61,334 nt of DNA from Halobacteriales archaeon QH_7_65_31 (GCA_003021785.1 PXQU01000015.1:1-61334); one strand, 5' to 3'; positions 49,973-57,761 are shown, counted from the stretch's first letter. Notes: generated from the letters alone by a model not told the origin. Numbers and translations are program-made.

Positions 49973-50290
49973 CCGTTGGTTCGAAATGGTACGCACGCTG
50001 ACTGTGAGTGACTCCGAAGGAGCTATGAACAGCGGGACCGCGACAAAGAGCAGAGACCGGTGGTACGTGACCATCGACAGACGGACGACGGTGCGACGGA
50101 AACAGCCAATGTCGGTGGAACGAAACCGCGACCGGACGAACGATGGACGGAGAAGGCAGAACGTTTCGGTGGTAGGCGGTCGCTGGCGGACGAACGACGC
50201 GTTGACGAAACAGCGAGTGCCGGTGGTGAGTAGTTCCGAAGGAACTACGAACGACGGCACGAGTGAACGAAGTGAACGAGTGCCGGTGGT
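49973..50290 (+). repeat. Degenerate ~54-bp tandem repeat running into tRNA-Gly
   Basis: The motif (C/T)CGGTGG(T/A) recurs at 50057, 50112, 50166, 50220 and 50283, spacing 55, 54, 54 and 63 bases, with a looser copy at 49973. Intervening units share cores such as GGACGAACGA and GACGAAACAGC. The last copy is the 5' end of tRNA-Gly: CGAGTGCCGGTGGT is identical at 50214-50227 and 50277-50290. Two units also carry small GAA-loop hairpins (CTCCGAAGGAG near 50022; AGTTCCGAAGGAACT near 50231). No gene is supported in the interval 49925-50279. Confidence 0.6.
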
Positions 50291-50350
50291 CTAATGGTAT
50301 GACTTTGGCCTTCCAAGCCAACGATCCGGGTTCAATTCCCGGCCGGCACA
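50280..50350 (+). tRNA. tRNA-Gly (anticodon UCC)
   Basis: A full cloverleaf of 71 nt can be folded: acceptor GTGCCGG/CCGGCAC with all 7 pairs, D arm GTC/GAC, anticodon stem TTGGC/GCCAA with loop CTTCCAA (anticodon TCC), T stem CCGGG/CCCGG with loop TTCAATT, discriminator A. CCA is not encoded. Its 5' 14-mer is duplicated 63 bases upstream. Confidence 0.93.
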
Positions 50351-50597
50351 TGACCTCTGGAGTTATGCGAGCTTTCACCAGTGCGGTATCGGCTCCGTGT
50401 CTGACAGACGCGTCACGTCACACACGGACACAGCCTTCGGATCTGGACGGGCACGAACTGTGAGCGCAGTCGCGACTACTGGCATCGAACAGGAGACTGC
50501 GACGGTCCCGAGCGATCCGCACGGCGCGCCGAGTGCCGAAACAGATGGAGGAATAGCCACGGTCTTCAATAGGGGTGGCCGAGTAGGTTGGTGTAGG

Positions 50598-51185
50598 ATG
50601 GGCGGAGATGATGCGACCGTGTTGCTTGTCGAAGACGAGGAGGCGCTCCTCACTATCTACTCCCGCTGGCTCAGCCCACAGTTCGACGTGAAAACCGCTT
50701 CGCGAGGCTCAGAGGCGCTTGACCGACTCGACGAGACGGTCGACGTGGTGCTGCTGGATCGACTGATGCCGGAGATGACCGGCGACGAGGTGTTGTCCGG
50801 CATCCAGAGCCGAGCGGCGGACTGCCGGGTCGCGATGGTGACCGCCGTCGAGCCGGATTTCGACATCATCCAGATGGGCTTCGACGAGTATCTCACGAAG
50901 CCGATCGAGCGTGAGACCCTCCTCGACACGGTCACGGAGCTGGTAGAGCGGGGGAACGTCGCCGAGCTGAGCCGGCAGCTGTACGCACTGACGCGCAAGC
51001 AGTCGCTGCTCCAGTCGAGTAAGTCCGAATCGGAGCTCGCCAACAGCGAGGAGTACGACTCGCTCACGCGTCAGATACAGCAGGTCAGAGCGGATCTGGA
51101 CGACTCGCTCGACGAGGTCGACGACGCCGATCTGGTCGCGATGGTTCGGGAGTTAGAGGAGGAAACGGGAGAGGATCCGCGATGA
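50598..51185 (+). CDS. Response regulator with HalX domain
   Basis: The 195-residue protein has a receiver domain (VLLVEDEEALL acidic pocket, phosphoacceptor Asp54 in VVLLDRLMPEMTG, switch Thr of AMVTAVEP and Lys of YLTKPIE). A HalX domain of about 70 residues follows (LYALTRKQSLLQSSKSESELANSEEY), ending in an acidic helix. HalX is a haloarchaeal output module of unknown mechanism, without a DNA-binding motif. ATG 50598 is right before the receiver; the 247 bases back to tRNA-Gly show no other gene. It overlaps the next gene by ATGA. No histidine kinase is adjacent. Confidence 0.9.
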   Translation: MGGDDATVLLVEDEEALLTIYSRWLSPQFDVKTASRGSEALDRLDETVDVVLLDRLMPEMTGDEVLSGIQSRAADCRVAMVTAVEPDFDIIQMGFDEYLTKPIERETLLDTVTELVERGNVAELSRQLYALTRKQSLLQSSKSESELANSEEYDSLTRQIQQVRADLDDSLDEVDDADLVAMVRELEEETGEDPR

Positions 51186-51787
51186 GCTACGGTGTGAGTG
51201 GCTTCGGTGAGGTGTCGTTCGAAGCGGGGACGAGCGTTCTCGTCTCCGGTGACGCCTCGCAGACGCGTGAAGAGGTTTACGACGCCGTCGCCGAGGGACT
51301 GGAGTCCGGCGAGGCGGCCGTGCTCATCAGCACGAACCACTCGCCGCGGCGTATCCTCGACGCGTTGGGCGCGCGCATCGAGGTTCCGGCAGAGCGGTTC
51401 GCGATCGTCGACGTCTCCGGCGACGGTACTGACGCCGAGATCGACGGCGTCTCGGTTCGCGCCGTCGGGTCGCCGGGTGACCTGACTGGGCTGAGTCTCG
51501 CGTTCGCCAAACAGCTCCAGCTGCTCGAAGAGCGCGGGGCCGCGACGGAGGCGCGCGTCATCATCGACTCCGTCTCGACGCTGATGATGTACGCCGACGT
51601 TCAGACGGTGTTCCGATTCCTCCACGTGTTCACGAGCCGGCTCGACTCGGCCGGTCTGTTCGGCCTGTTTACGCTCCAGCCCGGGATGCACGACGATCAG
51701 GAGACGAGCACGATCCAGACGCTGTTCGACAGCGAGGCGACCGTCGAGGAGGAAGAGATCGCTCTACGTGGTAGCGGTTACGATTAA
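51182..51787 (+). CDS. RecA/KaiC-like ATPase-fold protein, degenerate
   Basis: The 201-residue protein resembles the RecA/KaiC fold of haloarchaeal signalling proteins: TSVLVSGDASQTREEVYDAV in the Walker A position but without a GK[ST] motif, AAVLISTNHSPRRIL, RVIIDSVSTLMMYAD at Walker B, and GLFTLQPGMHDDQE. Lack of the P-loop Lys suggests it binds nucleotide weakly or not at all. It is coupled by a 4-base overlap to the HalX regulator, making a likely partner in that signalling path. Confidence 0.72.
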   Translation: MSYGVSGFGEVSFEAGTSVLVSGDASQTREEVYDAVAEGLESGEAAVLISTNHSPRRILDALGARIEVPAERFAIVDVSGDGTDAEIDGVSVRAVGSPGDLTGLSLAFAKQLQLLEERGAATEARVIIDSVSTLMMYADVQTVFRFLHVFTSRLDSAGLFGLFTLQPGMHDDQETSTIQTLFDSEATVEEEEIALRGSGYD

Positions 51788-53079
51788 TCACTGACCGTCG
51801 GCTCCGCGGTCGGTGCTGGCGTCTCGTAGATGACGAGGAACACCACCGTCGCGGCAATGATGAGCGCCGAAGCGAGCCCGAACGCGACGCCGACGCTCGT
51901 CCCGTCCCAGACGTAGCCGACCGTCACCGGTCCGATGACCTGCCCGACCTTCCACGCGACCGAGCGCAGCGAGAAGGCGCCGGCGACGGCGTCGAACCGC
52001 TCACCTTCTTCGACGAACATCGCCATGCTCGCCGGGAGCCGGATCGAGTCGGCGACACCGCACACCATGTACGCGCCCGAGAGGACGAAGAAGGCCGGCG
52101 GTAGCTCTATCGCTCCCGACGGTGCGTTCGGAAGATCCGGAACCGTCACTATCACCCCCGGAATGACGCCCTCCGCGAAGCCAGCCAGCGGGATCAGCAG
52201 CGCACCGACCGCGTACAACACCGCGCCCATCGCGATGAAGAGGTGTTTGTTCCCCCAGCGATCGGTGAGATCGCCGACGTACCCCTGTGTGATCGCCTTC
52301 GTCAGCTTCCCGCCCGCGAGTAACCCGCCGACGATGAACGGGTTCATGCCGAACTCCGTGTGCGCGTAGATCGGGAGGAAGGTGATGACGGCCATCTTCC
52401 CGAACGAGAGTCCGAACCGGAAGCCGACGAGCGCGCGCACGCTCGCCAGCGACAACAGCGACTCCAGCGTCTCCCGGCCGGTCGCCTCCTCCGCGTCCTT
52501 CCGTCCCCCCGGATTGTCCCGTAGGACAGCATAGACGAGGACGCCTGCAATGAGTGTGACACCTGCGAGGACGCTGTAGGCCGCGGTGAAGCCGAACAGC
52601 GCGAGTATCGCGCCGCCGATGAGATCGCCGAACAGCGAGGAGAACGCGCCGACCTGATTGTACGTCCCGAGCCACAGCCCCTGTTCGTCACCGCCGGCGA
52701 TCTCACCGATGACGGTCGAGCCGGTGAGCCAGAGAATGCTCGCCGCGATGCCTTGGAAGACGCGCATCACGATGACGCCGGCCACGTTCGAGACCAGCAT
52801 GAAGCCGAAGAAGACGACGACGTTCAGCCCCAGCCCGAACAGCAGCCACCGCTTGGCGTTGCCGGTGTCGATGGCGCGCCCGAGCGGGAGCACGATAACC
52901 AGCTGAACGAGCGCGAACGCCGTCCCGAACAGCCCCTCGACGGTCGAACTGACGTCGAAGATGCCGGCGTACAGCGCGAGCGCAATCGCGACCGTCGAGT
53001 ACGCCTGCGCTCGGGCGAAGGCGCTTCCCGACATCGCGAGAAACTCCGGATCCTTGAAGACACGAAGCGACGAGCCCAC
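51784..53079 (-). CDS. MFS transporter (drug/efflux type)
   Basis: The 431-residue protein has twelve predicted helices, with an MFS motif in the 2-3 loop (LGRAIDTGNAKR) and a second-half echo (GYVGDLTDRWGNKH). The start is a GTG at 53079 (codon reads GTG GGC TCG). It converges on the RecA-like gene and overlaps it by 4 bases. Substrate unknown; similarity in style to proton-coupled multidrug exporters only. Confidence 0.85.
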   Translation of the reverse strand: MGSSLRVFKDPEFLAMSGSAFARAQAYSTVAIALALYAGIFDVSSTVEGLFGTAFALVQLVIVLPLGRAIDTGNAKRWLLFGLGLNVVVFFGFMLVSNVAGVIVMRVFQGIAASILWLTGSTVIGEIAGGDEQGLWLGTYNQVGAFSSLFGDLIGGAILALFGFTAAYSVLAGVTLIAGVLVYAVLRDNPGGRKDAEEATGRETLESLLSLASVRALVGFRFGLSFGKMAVITFLPIYAHTEFGMNPFIVGGLLAGGKLTKAITQGYVGDLTDRWGNKHLFIAMGAVLYAVGALLIPLAGFAEGVIPGVIVTVPDLPNAPSGAIELPPAFFVLSGAYMVCGVADSIRLPASMAMFVEEGERFDAVAGAFSLRSVAWKVGQVIGPVTVGYVWDGTSVGVAFGLASALIIAATVVFLVIYETPAPTAEPTVSD

Positions 53080-53125
53080 TATCTGATCTGATTCGAGCCA
53101 GTCACAAAAGACCCGCTAACTCCGC

Positions 53126-53929
53126 CTACAGTTCAATCCGCTCGACCAGCCGATCGTCGCCGTCGTGCGTGTTTATCGCGACGACGCGGACGTGTGATTC
53201 CAGTCCCGACTCCCGGAGCTTGGCCGTCAGTAGCTCGTCCACCTGATAGACGCCGGCCGCGTCGGTCATCTCGATCTCCACGACGACGCGATCGCCTTCG
53301 TTCGTCAGCGTCACCCCTTCGATGGCCTGTGAGGAGAGCGTGTTGATCCCCCGCCCGCCGCGCTCGTAGGGGATGCGCGAGCGGCCCCGTTCCATGTCGA
53401 GCGCGTCGGCGACACGGACGACACCGGCTTCGAGCGTGAGCGGTTCCTCCTCGGTGTGGTGACATAAGATCGCGTGAAGTATCTCGCCGGTCAGTCGCAC
53501 GCGGTCTGGTGTCTCGTAGAAGCTCGGGAGAAACCGTTCGAGCACGTCAGCGGCCAGCGGAATCGAGTAGTAGGGGTGGTCGTCGCGGTGGACGACGTGG
53601 CCGATATCGTGGAGCGTCGCTGCCAGCGCGACGATGACCGGTTCGTCTCGCTCGTCGAGTCCTTGCTCGCTCGCGCCGTTGAACTCGACGCCCTGCTCTT
53701 TGAGTAGGTCGTACAGACAGAGCGCGCGGTCGCGGACGATTTCGACGTGTTTCGCGCCGTGATCGTTGTACCCCTTTCTGGTGACGGGGTTGACGTTCTG
53801 TGCCTCCAGATACGCCTGTATCTCCTCGTCGTCGGTGACGGTCTCCAGCACGTCGTTCAGTCGCTCGTCGGGAAACGCGTGTGCGGCGTTCGGATCGTAG
53901 TTGCGACCGTCGGTGTCGCTTCGAGTCAT
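53126..53929 (-). CDS. HD-domain phosphohydrolase
   Basis: This 267-residue soluble protein has a full HD set: KHVEIVRDRALCLYDLL with the first His, ATLHDIGHVVHRDDHP with the His-Asp pair and a further His, HAILCHHTEEE, and VRVADALDMERGRSR with the last Asp. A C-terminal beta region of about 80 residues (VVVEIEMTDAAGVYQVDELL) follows. HD proteins of this kind are metal-dependent phosphohydrolases; the substrate is unknown. ATG 53929 is chosen over 54016, since the longer start adds a non-acidic segment that overlaps the tatA promoter region. Confidence 0.82.
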   Translation of the reverse strand: MTRSDTDGRNYDPNAAHAFPDERLNDVLETVTDDEEIQAYLEAQNVNPVTRKGYNDHGAKHVEIVRDRALCLYDLLKEQGVEFNGASEQGLDERDEPVIVALAATLHDIGHVVHRDDHPYYSIPLAADVLERFLPSFYETPDRVRLTGEILHAILCHHTEEEPLTLEAGVVRVADALDMERGRSRIPYERGGRGINTLSSQAIEGVTLTNEGDRVVVEIEMTDAAGVYQVDELLTAKLRESGLESHVRVVAINTHDGDDRLVERIEL

Positions 53930-54019
53930 GACCACAGGAGCCGCGCGAGCGCGAAAAAACGTTCGCCACGCCGGCGAAAGACATACAATCACCCTCCCGA
54001 ATCTGTAGATGTACACACC

Positions 54020-54328
54020 ATGTTCGAGACCCTCGTTCCAGCACAGTTCGGGATTCCGGCCGGTCCGGAGCTGTTGGTCATCCTCGGTATCGCCGTGCTA
54101 CTGTTCGGTGCAAACAAGATTCCAAAGCTCGCTCGCTCGACGGGCGAGGCGATGGGCGAGTTCCAGAAAGGCCGCGAGGAGGTCGAACAGGAGCTACAGG
54201 AGATGCGCGAGAGCGGCGCGAGTCAAGAGGAGATTCAGGAGACGCGCGAGGAGTATACGAACGACGAGGACATCGAGTTCGACGAATCGACGACGGAGAC
54301 CGTCGAGGAGTCTGCGAGTCAGAACTGA
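54020..54328 (+). CDS. tatA: Sec-independent translocase protein TatA
   Basis: This is a 102-residue protein: an N-terminal membrane helix (ELLVILGIAVLLFGANKIPKL) containing the F-G hinge before an amphipathic helix (ARSTGEAMGEFQKGREEVEQE), then a very acidic disordered tail. This is the TatA plan. TatA multimers form the pore for folded proteins; haloarchaea export most secreted proteins by Tat, as the two lipoproteins in this window show. TatC is not in the window. The ATG at 54020 lies just before the helix. Confidence 0.9.
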   Translation: MFETLVPAQFGIPAGPELLVILGIAVLLFGANKIPKLARSTGEAMGEFQKGREEVEQELQEMRESGASQEEIQETREEYTNDEDIEFDESTTETVEESASQN

Positions 54329-54372
54329 CGGTCCCGTTCGTCGTCGTTCAGCAGACAATGGCCGTTCGATCT

Positions 54373-54445
54373 GGGCGCGTGGCCTAGTGGACAAGGCGAG
54401 CGGTTCCTAACCTCTCGATCGCGGGTTCGAATCCCGTCGCGCCCG
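54373..54445 (+). tRNA. tRNA-Arg (anticodon CCU)
   Basis: A 73-nt cloverleaf: acceptor GGGCGCG/CGCGCCC, D arm GCC/GGC, anticodon loop TTCCTAA (CCT), T loop TTCGAAT between GCGGG and CCCGT, discriminator G, no encoded CCA. The anticodon stem AGCGG/CCTCT has one C-U mismatch (54401 against 54413, positions 29-41); the other four pairs are canonical. It starts 44 bases after the tatA stop codon. Confidence 0.88.
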
Positions 54446-54496
54446 TTCCTCACTTCGTTCGTCACGGCCGCGACGTAGTTCGCAAACGCTTCGCGT

Positions 54497-54684
54497 TTGC
54501 TCACTCCCGTCGCGCCCGTCTTTGATCGAGCGCAACGAGGCGTGAAGACACTTCCAAGGGATTCGAAGCAGGGAGGTCGCGCGCAGCACAGCGAGCACGT
54601 CCGACCGCGCTTGCTCACTCCCGTCGCGCCCGTCTTCCGCCGAGCGAAAGAGGCGTGAAGACGCTTCCAAGGGATTCGAAGCAG
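54497..54684 (+). repeat. Two ~75-bp direct repeats carrying the tRNA-Arg 3' end
   Basis: Units at 54497-54571 and 54611-54684 are near-identical: both begin TTGCTCACTCCCGTCGCGCC and end CTTCCAAGGGATTCGAAGCAG. Each contains the 13-mer CCCGTCGCGCCCG, identical to the 3' end of tRNA-Arg (54433-54445; copies at 54506-54518 and 54620-54632). Three copies of a tRNA 3' end in 200 bases resemble att-type duplications left by integration or by slippage. Translated open frames here look spurious. Confidence 0.7.
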
Positions 54685-55131
54685 CGTGCTCTTCGCCCCT
54701 CCTCGGTGAGTCGCTCGCTGCTGTGGTAGCTGTTCGTTGGGGTAGCATCGCGCGGTCCCGAAACTCTCGTGTCGCCGACCGCGAGGACGGATTGAGTTCC
54801 GGGAGCAAGCGGGCGAGCAGTCCGGCACACAGATCACGCTACTCGACTAGCTTTGAAGCGCGCCGACGATCATATTCTGAATAATCATATTTTGGAATAT
54901 TGTAATTCTGTACACTGCCGAACAGCGGTTACTACCCCCTCTGTTCATTCTGACGGCAGTTCACACGGTTGTATACCGTCGAGATGGTTCACTCGGAGTA
55001 TCATGTGATACAAGAGCGTCTCGTTCGCCACGACTGCGACGGAGCTTGGAGCGTCACTGATACTGCTCACTTCCGTCGCCTTCGTTCGCTCCCTGCCGGC
55101 GCGGCGCTTTTGACTCTGGCTCACCTTGTCA
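54685..55131. other. Gene-free region with AT-rich island
   Basis: I see no gene here. An AT-rich island of about 50 bases (54866-54915) holds a direct repeat ATCATATT at 54869-54876 and 54884-54891, then TTTGGAATATTGTAATTC. A hairpin GTATCA-TG-TGATAC lies at 54999-55012. The island could be the promoter or control region for the membrane protein at 55138, or the end of an integrated element linked to the tRNA-Arg repeats. Confidence 0.4.
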
Positions 55132-55137
55132 ATGATA

Positions 55138-55755
55138 ATGAGTGCCGATGACGCGCGCGACGACGACCCGGTCGCGGCCGCGCTGACGGAGGGATCGCCG
55201 TACGAACGGCTCCGGGTGCAGCGTATCTCGGTGTTCTCGTGGTCGCTGGCGGAGAAGCTCCAGCGAGTCGGCGTCGTGATGCTCGTGCTCGGCGTCGGCG
55301 TCGGTGCGCTCGCGTTCGTCTCTCCGAACGGGGCGACGATCCCGGTCGATCCCGGGCGGACGTCGACGTACGCGAGTCTGGTCTCGCTCATCGCGCTGGG
55401 GACACTCGCGCTCGTCGCGCTCGCACTGTCCGCGCTCGCTGGCTTCAGGGAGCGAAACGAACCGCTGTCGGTAGAGCGCGCGGAGACGATGCTCGTCGCC
55501 GAGGAGCTGTGTGCGCTGGTCGGATTCATCACCGCTGGCACGATTACGGTCATCGCGGTCGGGCTCTGTCTGCTGCCGTATCTCGGCGGCGACAGCGTGA
55601 CGCGGTTCGTGTCGTCGCTCGCTCGCTCGCCGTACGCGGCTATCGAGACCGCGTTTCCCGTCCTGCCGCGGCTCATCGCACCGGTCGCATTCGTCCTCGC
55701 CGCGCTCTGTCTCCTCGCCGGCCGCCGCTGGCAGGCTCAGTGGACGGGCTCGTAA
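55138..55755 (+). CDS. Four-helix membrane protein, unknown
   Basis: The 205-residue protein has a cytoplasmic acidic N-terminus of about 40 residues and hydrophobic helices starting near residues 44, 78, 120 and 173 (VGVVMLVLGVGVGALAFV is the first). There are no conserved motifs I recognise. In-frame starts also exist at 55126 (TTG) and 55132 (ATG). Its last 19 bases overlap the convergent SAMP-MBL gene, which is unusual but possible. Confidence 0.65.
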   Translation: MSADDARDDDPVAAALTEGSPYERLRVQRISVFSWSLAEKLQRVGVVMLVLGVGVGALAFVSPNGATIPVDPGRTSTYASLVSLIALGTLALVALALSALAGFRERNEPLSVERAETMLVAEELCALVGFITAGTITVIAVGLCLLPYLGGDSVTRFVSSLARSPYAAIETAFPVLPRLIAPVAFVLAALCLLAGRRWQAQWTGS

Positions 55756-57050
55756 CCGGATCTGAGCCGGTCGCGTACGTCGGGAAACAGCGCGTCTGTC
55801 TCCGGCTCCGGCGTCGTGAGCTCGTAGCCGGCATCCGTCTGCGTCGCAAGCCCGGCGGCGGTGAGATGGTTCAGGTGCGCGAACGCCTCTCCCGGTCCGT
55901 GGAGGATGTGGATGGCGCGTAGCGAGCCGAACAGCGCCGCGGACACCTCCCACGGCGTCGCAGGGCCGTCGGCGAGCACTCCGACGACCCGGCGCGTGCG
56001 CTCGCGGTGGTGGTCGATGATATCGGCCGCGCGACCGGTCGGGTCCACGATCGCTCCGCGGTGGCCGGGCCACGCCCGCTCGTACCCGCCGTCGACGATG
56101 CGGGTGAGCGTGTCGAGATACGCGTCGAGCGGGTCCGTGACGCGCACGTCGGCCCCGCCGACGTTCGGCGTGTAGTACGGGAGTAGTGCGTCGCCGGCGA
56201 ACAGCTCTCGGCCATCGTGGCCGTCGAACGCGAAGCCACACAGCCCGGCGGTGTGACCCGCGAGGTGGACGGCTTCGAGTTCCACGCTTCCGAGATCGAA
56301 CCGAGCGCCGTCGGCGAACGTCTCGACGGTCGGCGGTGCGTACTCCGCGGCGGCGGCGTCGAGGAACTCCGTCAGCTCCGTCTGTTTCGCCGATGGCATC
56401 CCCCAGCTGTCGAGCGTGTCCAGAAAGGCTGGATCGTCCGTGTCCTGTGTCGCCTCGGACCCGTCGATGAGCGGGGTGTCGGTCTCGTGTGCGTGGACGG
56501 TACAGCCGCTCGTCTCTTGGATCGCCGCGGCCAACCCGGCGTGATCGCCGTGCCAGTGGGTGAGCAGAATCCGCTCGACATCCGCGAACTCGACGCCAAG
56601 ATCGGTGAGTCCCTCTTCGAGATCGGCGCGCGTCTCGTCGGTCGGGAAGCCGGTATCGACGAGCGTCAGCTCGGCGTCGGGTTCGAGTCCGAGAACGTAG
56701 CAGTTGTTGTGCCCCTCGAAGGCGGCGTTTCCGAGTCGGACGATCTCCATCTCGAACGGGAGCGTCGCGGAGCCACCGGCGACGGACGGGAGGATCGTCA
56801 CCTTGTCGCCGTCATCGAGTCCGGTGTCTGCACCATCGCAGGCCGCGACGGGCTCGCCGTCGACGTGGACGGCGATATGCGAGCGGATCTCACCGTCGGC
56901 GGTGCGGACGAGCGGATCGAGCCGCTCCTCACCGCCGTCGAGTGCCGTCAGCAGATCCGCGACCGTCGCGCCTTCCCGAAGCTCCGTCGTCACGGCGTCG
57001 GTCCCGAACGCGTCCCGGATCGTCCCGTGAAGCTCGCACGTGATCTTCAT
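55737..57050 (-). CDS. SAMP/MoaD-like ubiquitin-fold domain fused to MBL hydrolase
   Basis: The 437-residue protein has two parts. Residues 1-93 are a beta-grasp domain of MoaD/SAMP type (CELHGTIRDAFGTDAV, ATVADLLTALDGG, HIAVHVDGEPVAA, GDKVTILPSVAGG) ending in the diglycine at 92-93 that in free SAMPs is the activated C-terminus. The chain then continues through SATLPFE into an MBL hydrolase from Met101 (EIVRLGNAAFEGHNN, LLTHWHGDHAGLAA, HLAGHTAGLCGF, AWPGHRGA). The MBL core keeps its metal ligands. A winged-helix-like tail closes the protein. No stop separates the parts. The fusion might be cut after Gly-Gly by a JAMM protease. Confidence 0.85.
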   Translation of the reverse strand: MKITCELHGTIRDAFGTDAVTTELREGATVADLLTALDGGEERLDPLVRTADGEIRSHIAVHVDGEPVAACDGADTGLDDGDKVTILPSVAGGSATLPFEMEIVRLGNAAFEGHNNCYVLGLEPDAELTLVDTGFPTDETRADLEEGLTDLGVEFADVERILLTHWHGDHAGLAAAIQETSGCTVHAHETDTPLIDGSEATQDTDDPAFLDTLDSWGMPSAKQTELTEFLDAAAAEYAPPTVETFADGARFDLGSVELEAVHLAGHTAGLCGFAFDGHDGRELFAGDALLPYYTPNVGGADVRVTDPLDAYLDTLTRIVDGGYERAWPGHRGAIVDPTGRAADIIDHHRERTRRVVGVLADGPATPWEVSAALFGSLRAIHILHGPGEAFAHLNHLTAAGLATQTDAGYELTTPEPETDALFPDVRDRLRSGYEPVH

Positions 57051-57096
57051 GCGGTGCGTTCACCGGAGATACTCAAGAGTGTTCCGTGAACCGACG

Positions 57097-57702
57097 CTAC
57101 CCGATCCTCGTCGCGACGCCCTTCGTCTGTCGGTAGTCCCCGTCGAGTAGCTCCCGGAGCGTCGCTGCCAGCGTCTCGCGGTCGGCGTCGGTCCACTCGG
57201 TCGGCTCCGCGACGGGAACGACGAGAAAGCCGCGCCCGCGGACGGGGGTCGCGTGCATCGCGCTCGTCCGTGGATCGGTCTTCTCACGGACGGAGGTGTG
57301 GTGTTCCAGCGCGTACTCGAACGCTCTGTCCCCGATCGGGAGGAGGATATGCGCGTTGATCGCCCGGAGTTCGGCGTCCAGAAACCGCTCCTGATCGGCG
57401 TAGCTCTCGGGCGTCGGCTCCCCGTCGCTCGCGCCGGGGTGGATATAGGAGAGATACAGGTTCGAGAGGGTCGGTTCGTCGCTGTACGCTCGGTTGAGAA
57501 AGCCGAGCTCGTGAAGCAGTGACTGGACGCGCCGCCCGGCCTCGCTGTCGGTGAACGGAACGCCCGTCTCGGCTCCGCCGTGGCGCGCGGGCGAGTCCCC
57601 GAACACGTGGAAGTCCGCGTTCGCGTCGCCGTAGCCGTACACCGCCGGCCCGTCGATGGCCATCCCGAACGGGTTCGATGTCGCTGTCGTGACCGTCTCC
57701 AC
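57097..57702 (-). CDS. Uracil-DNA glycosylase superfamily protein
   Basis: The 201-residue protein has the UDG-like first motif FGDSPARHGGAETGVPF and a later SNLYLSYIHPGASD and LLPIGDRAFEYALEHH. These parallel the glycosylase fold of family 4/5 UDGs, but it contains no cysteines and so no FeS cluster. Its activity on uracil is therefore uncertain. I chose GTG 57702, because a TATA element (57723-57729) is about 25 bases upstream, which suits a leaderless start. The longer frame from 57765 would extend through that promoter. Confidence 0.65.
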   Translation of the reverse strand: METVTTATSNPFGMAIDGPAVYGYGDANADFHVFGDSPARHGGAETGVPFTDSEAGRRVQSLLHELGFLNRAYSDEPTLSNLYLSYIHPGASDGEPTPESYADQERFLDAELRAINAHILLPIGDRAFEYALEHHTSVREKTDPRTSAMHATPVRGRGFLVVPVAEPTEWTDADRETLAATLRELLDGDYRQTKGVATRIG

Positions 57703-57722
57703 ACCGTCTCTCCGAGCGTCGC

Positions 57723-57729
57723 TAATAAA
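57723..57729 (-). promoter_or_regulatory. TATA element of UDG-like gene
   Basis: Minus-strand TTTATTA inside GGGATTTTTATTAG, centred about 24 bases before GTG 57702, gives a leaderless transcript and decides the start codon. Confidence 0.55.
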
Positions 57730-57761
57730 AATCCCGTCGCCTGCGTCTCGTCTCCCGGCGT

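Noticed and set aside
50057..50290. CRISPR array
   Set aside because: Repeats are too short and degenerate, the units between them resemble each other, and no cas gene is in the window.
49986..50294. 102-codon plus-strand frame before tRNA-Gly, and long minus-strand frames over the same DNA
   Set aside because: They are just the ~54-bp repeat read through; very rich in Arg, Thr and Ser, and one runs into the tRNA.
54319..54837. 172-codon minus-strand frame across tRNA-Arg and its repeats
   Set aside because: It is an antisense reading of the tRNA, with the D-G-I-R-T-R-D type string that is a well-known artefact of translated tRNA genes, and it is repetitive and lacks acidic bias.
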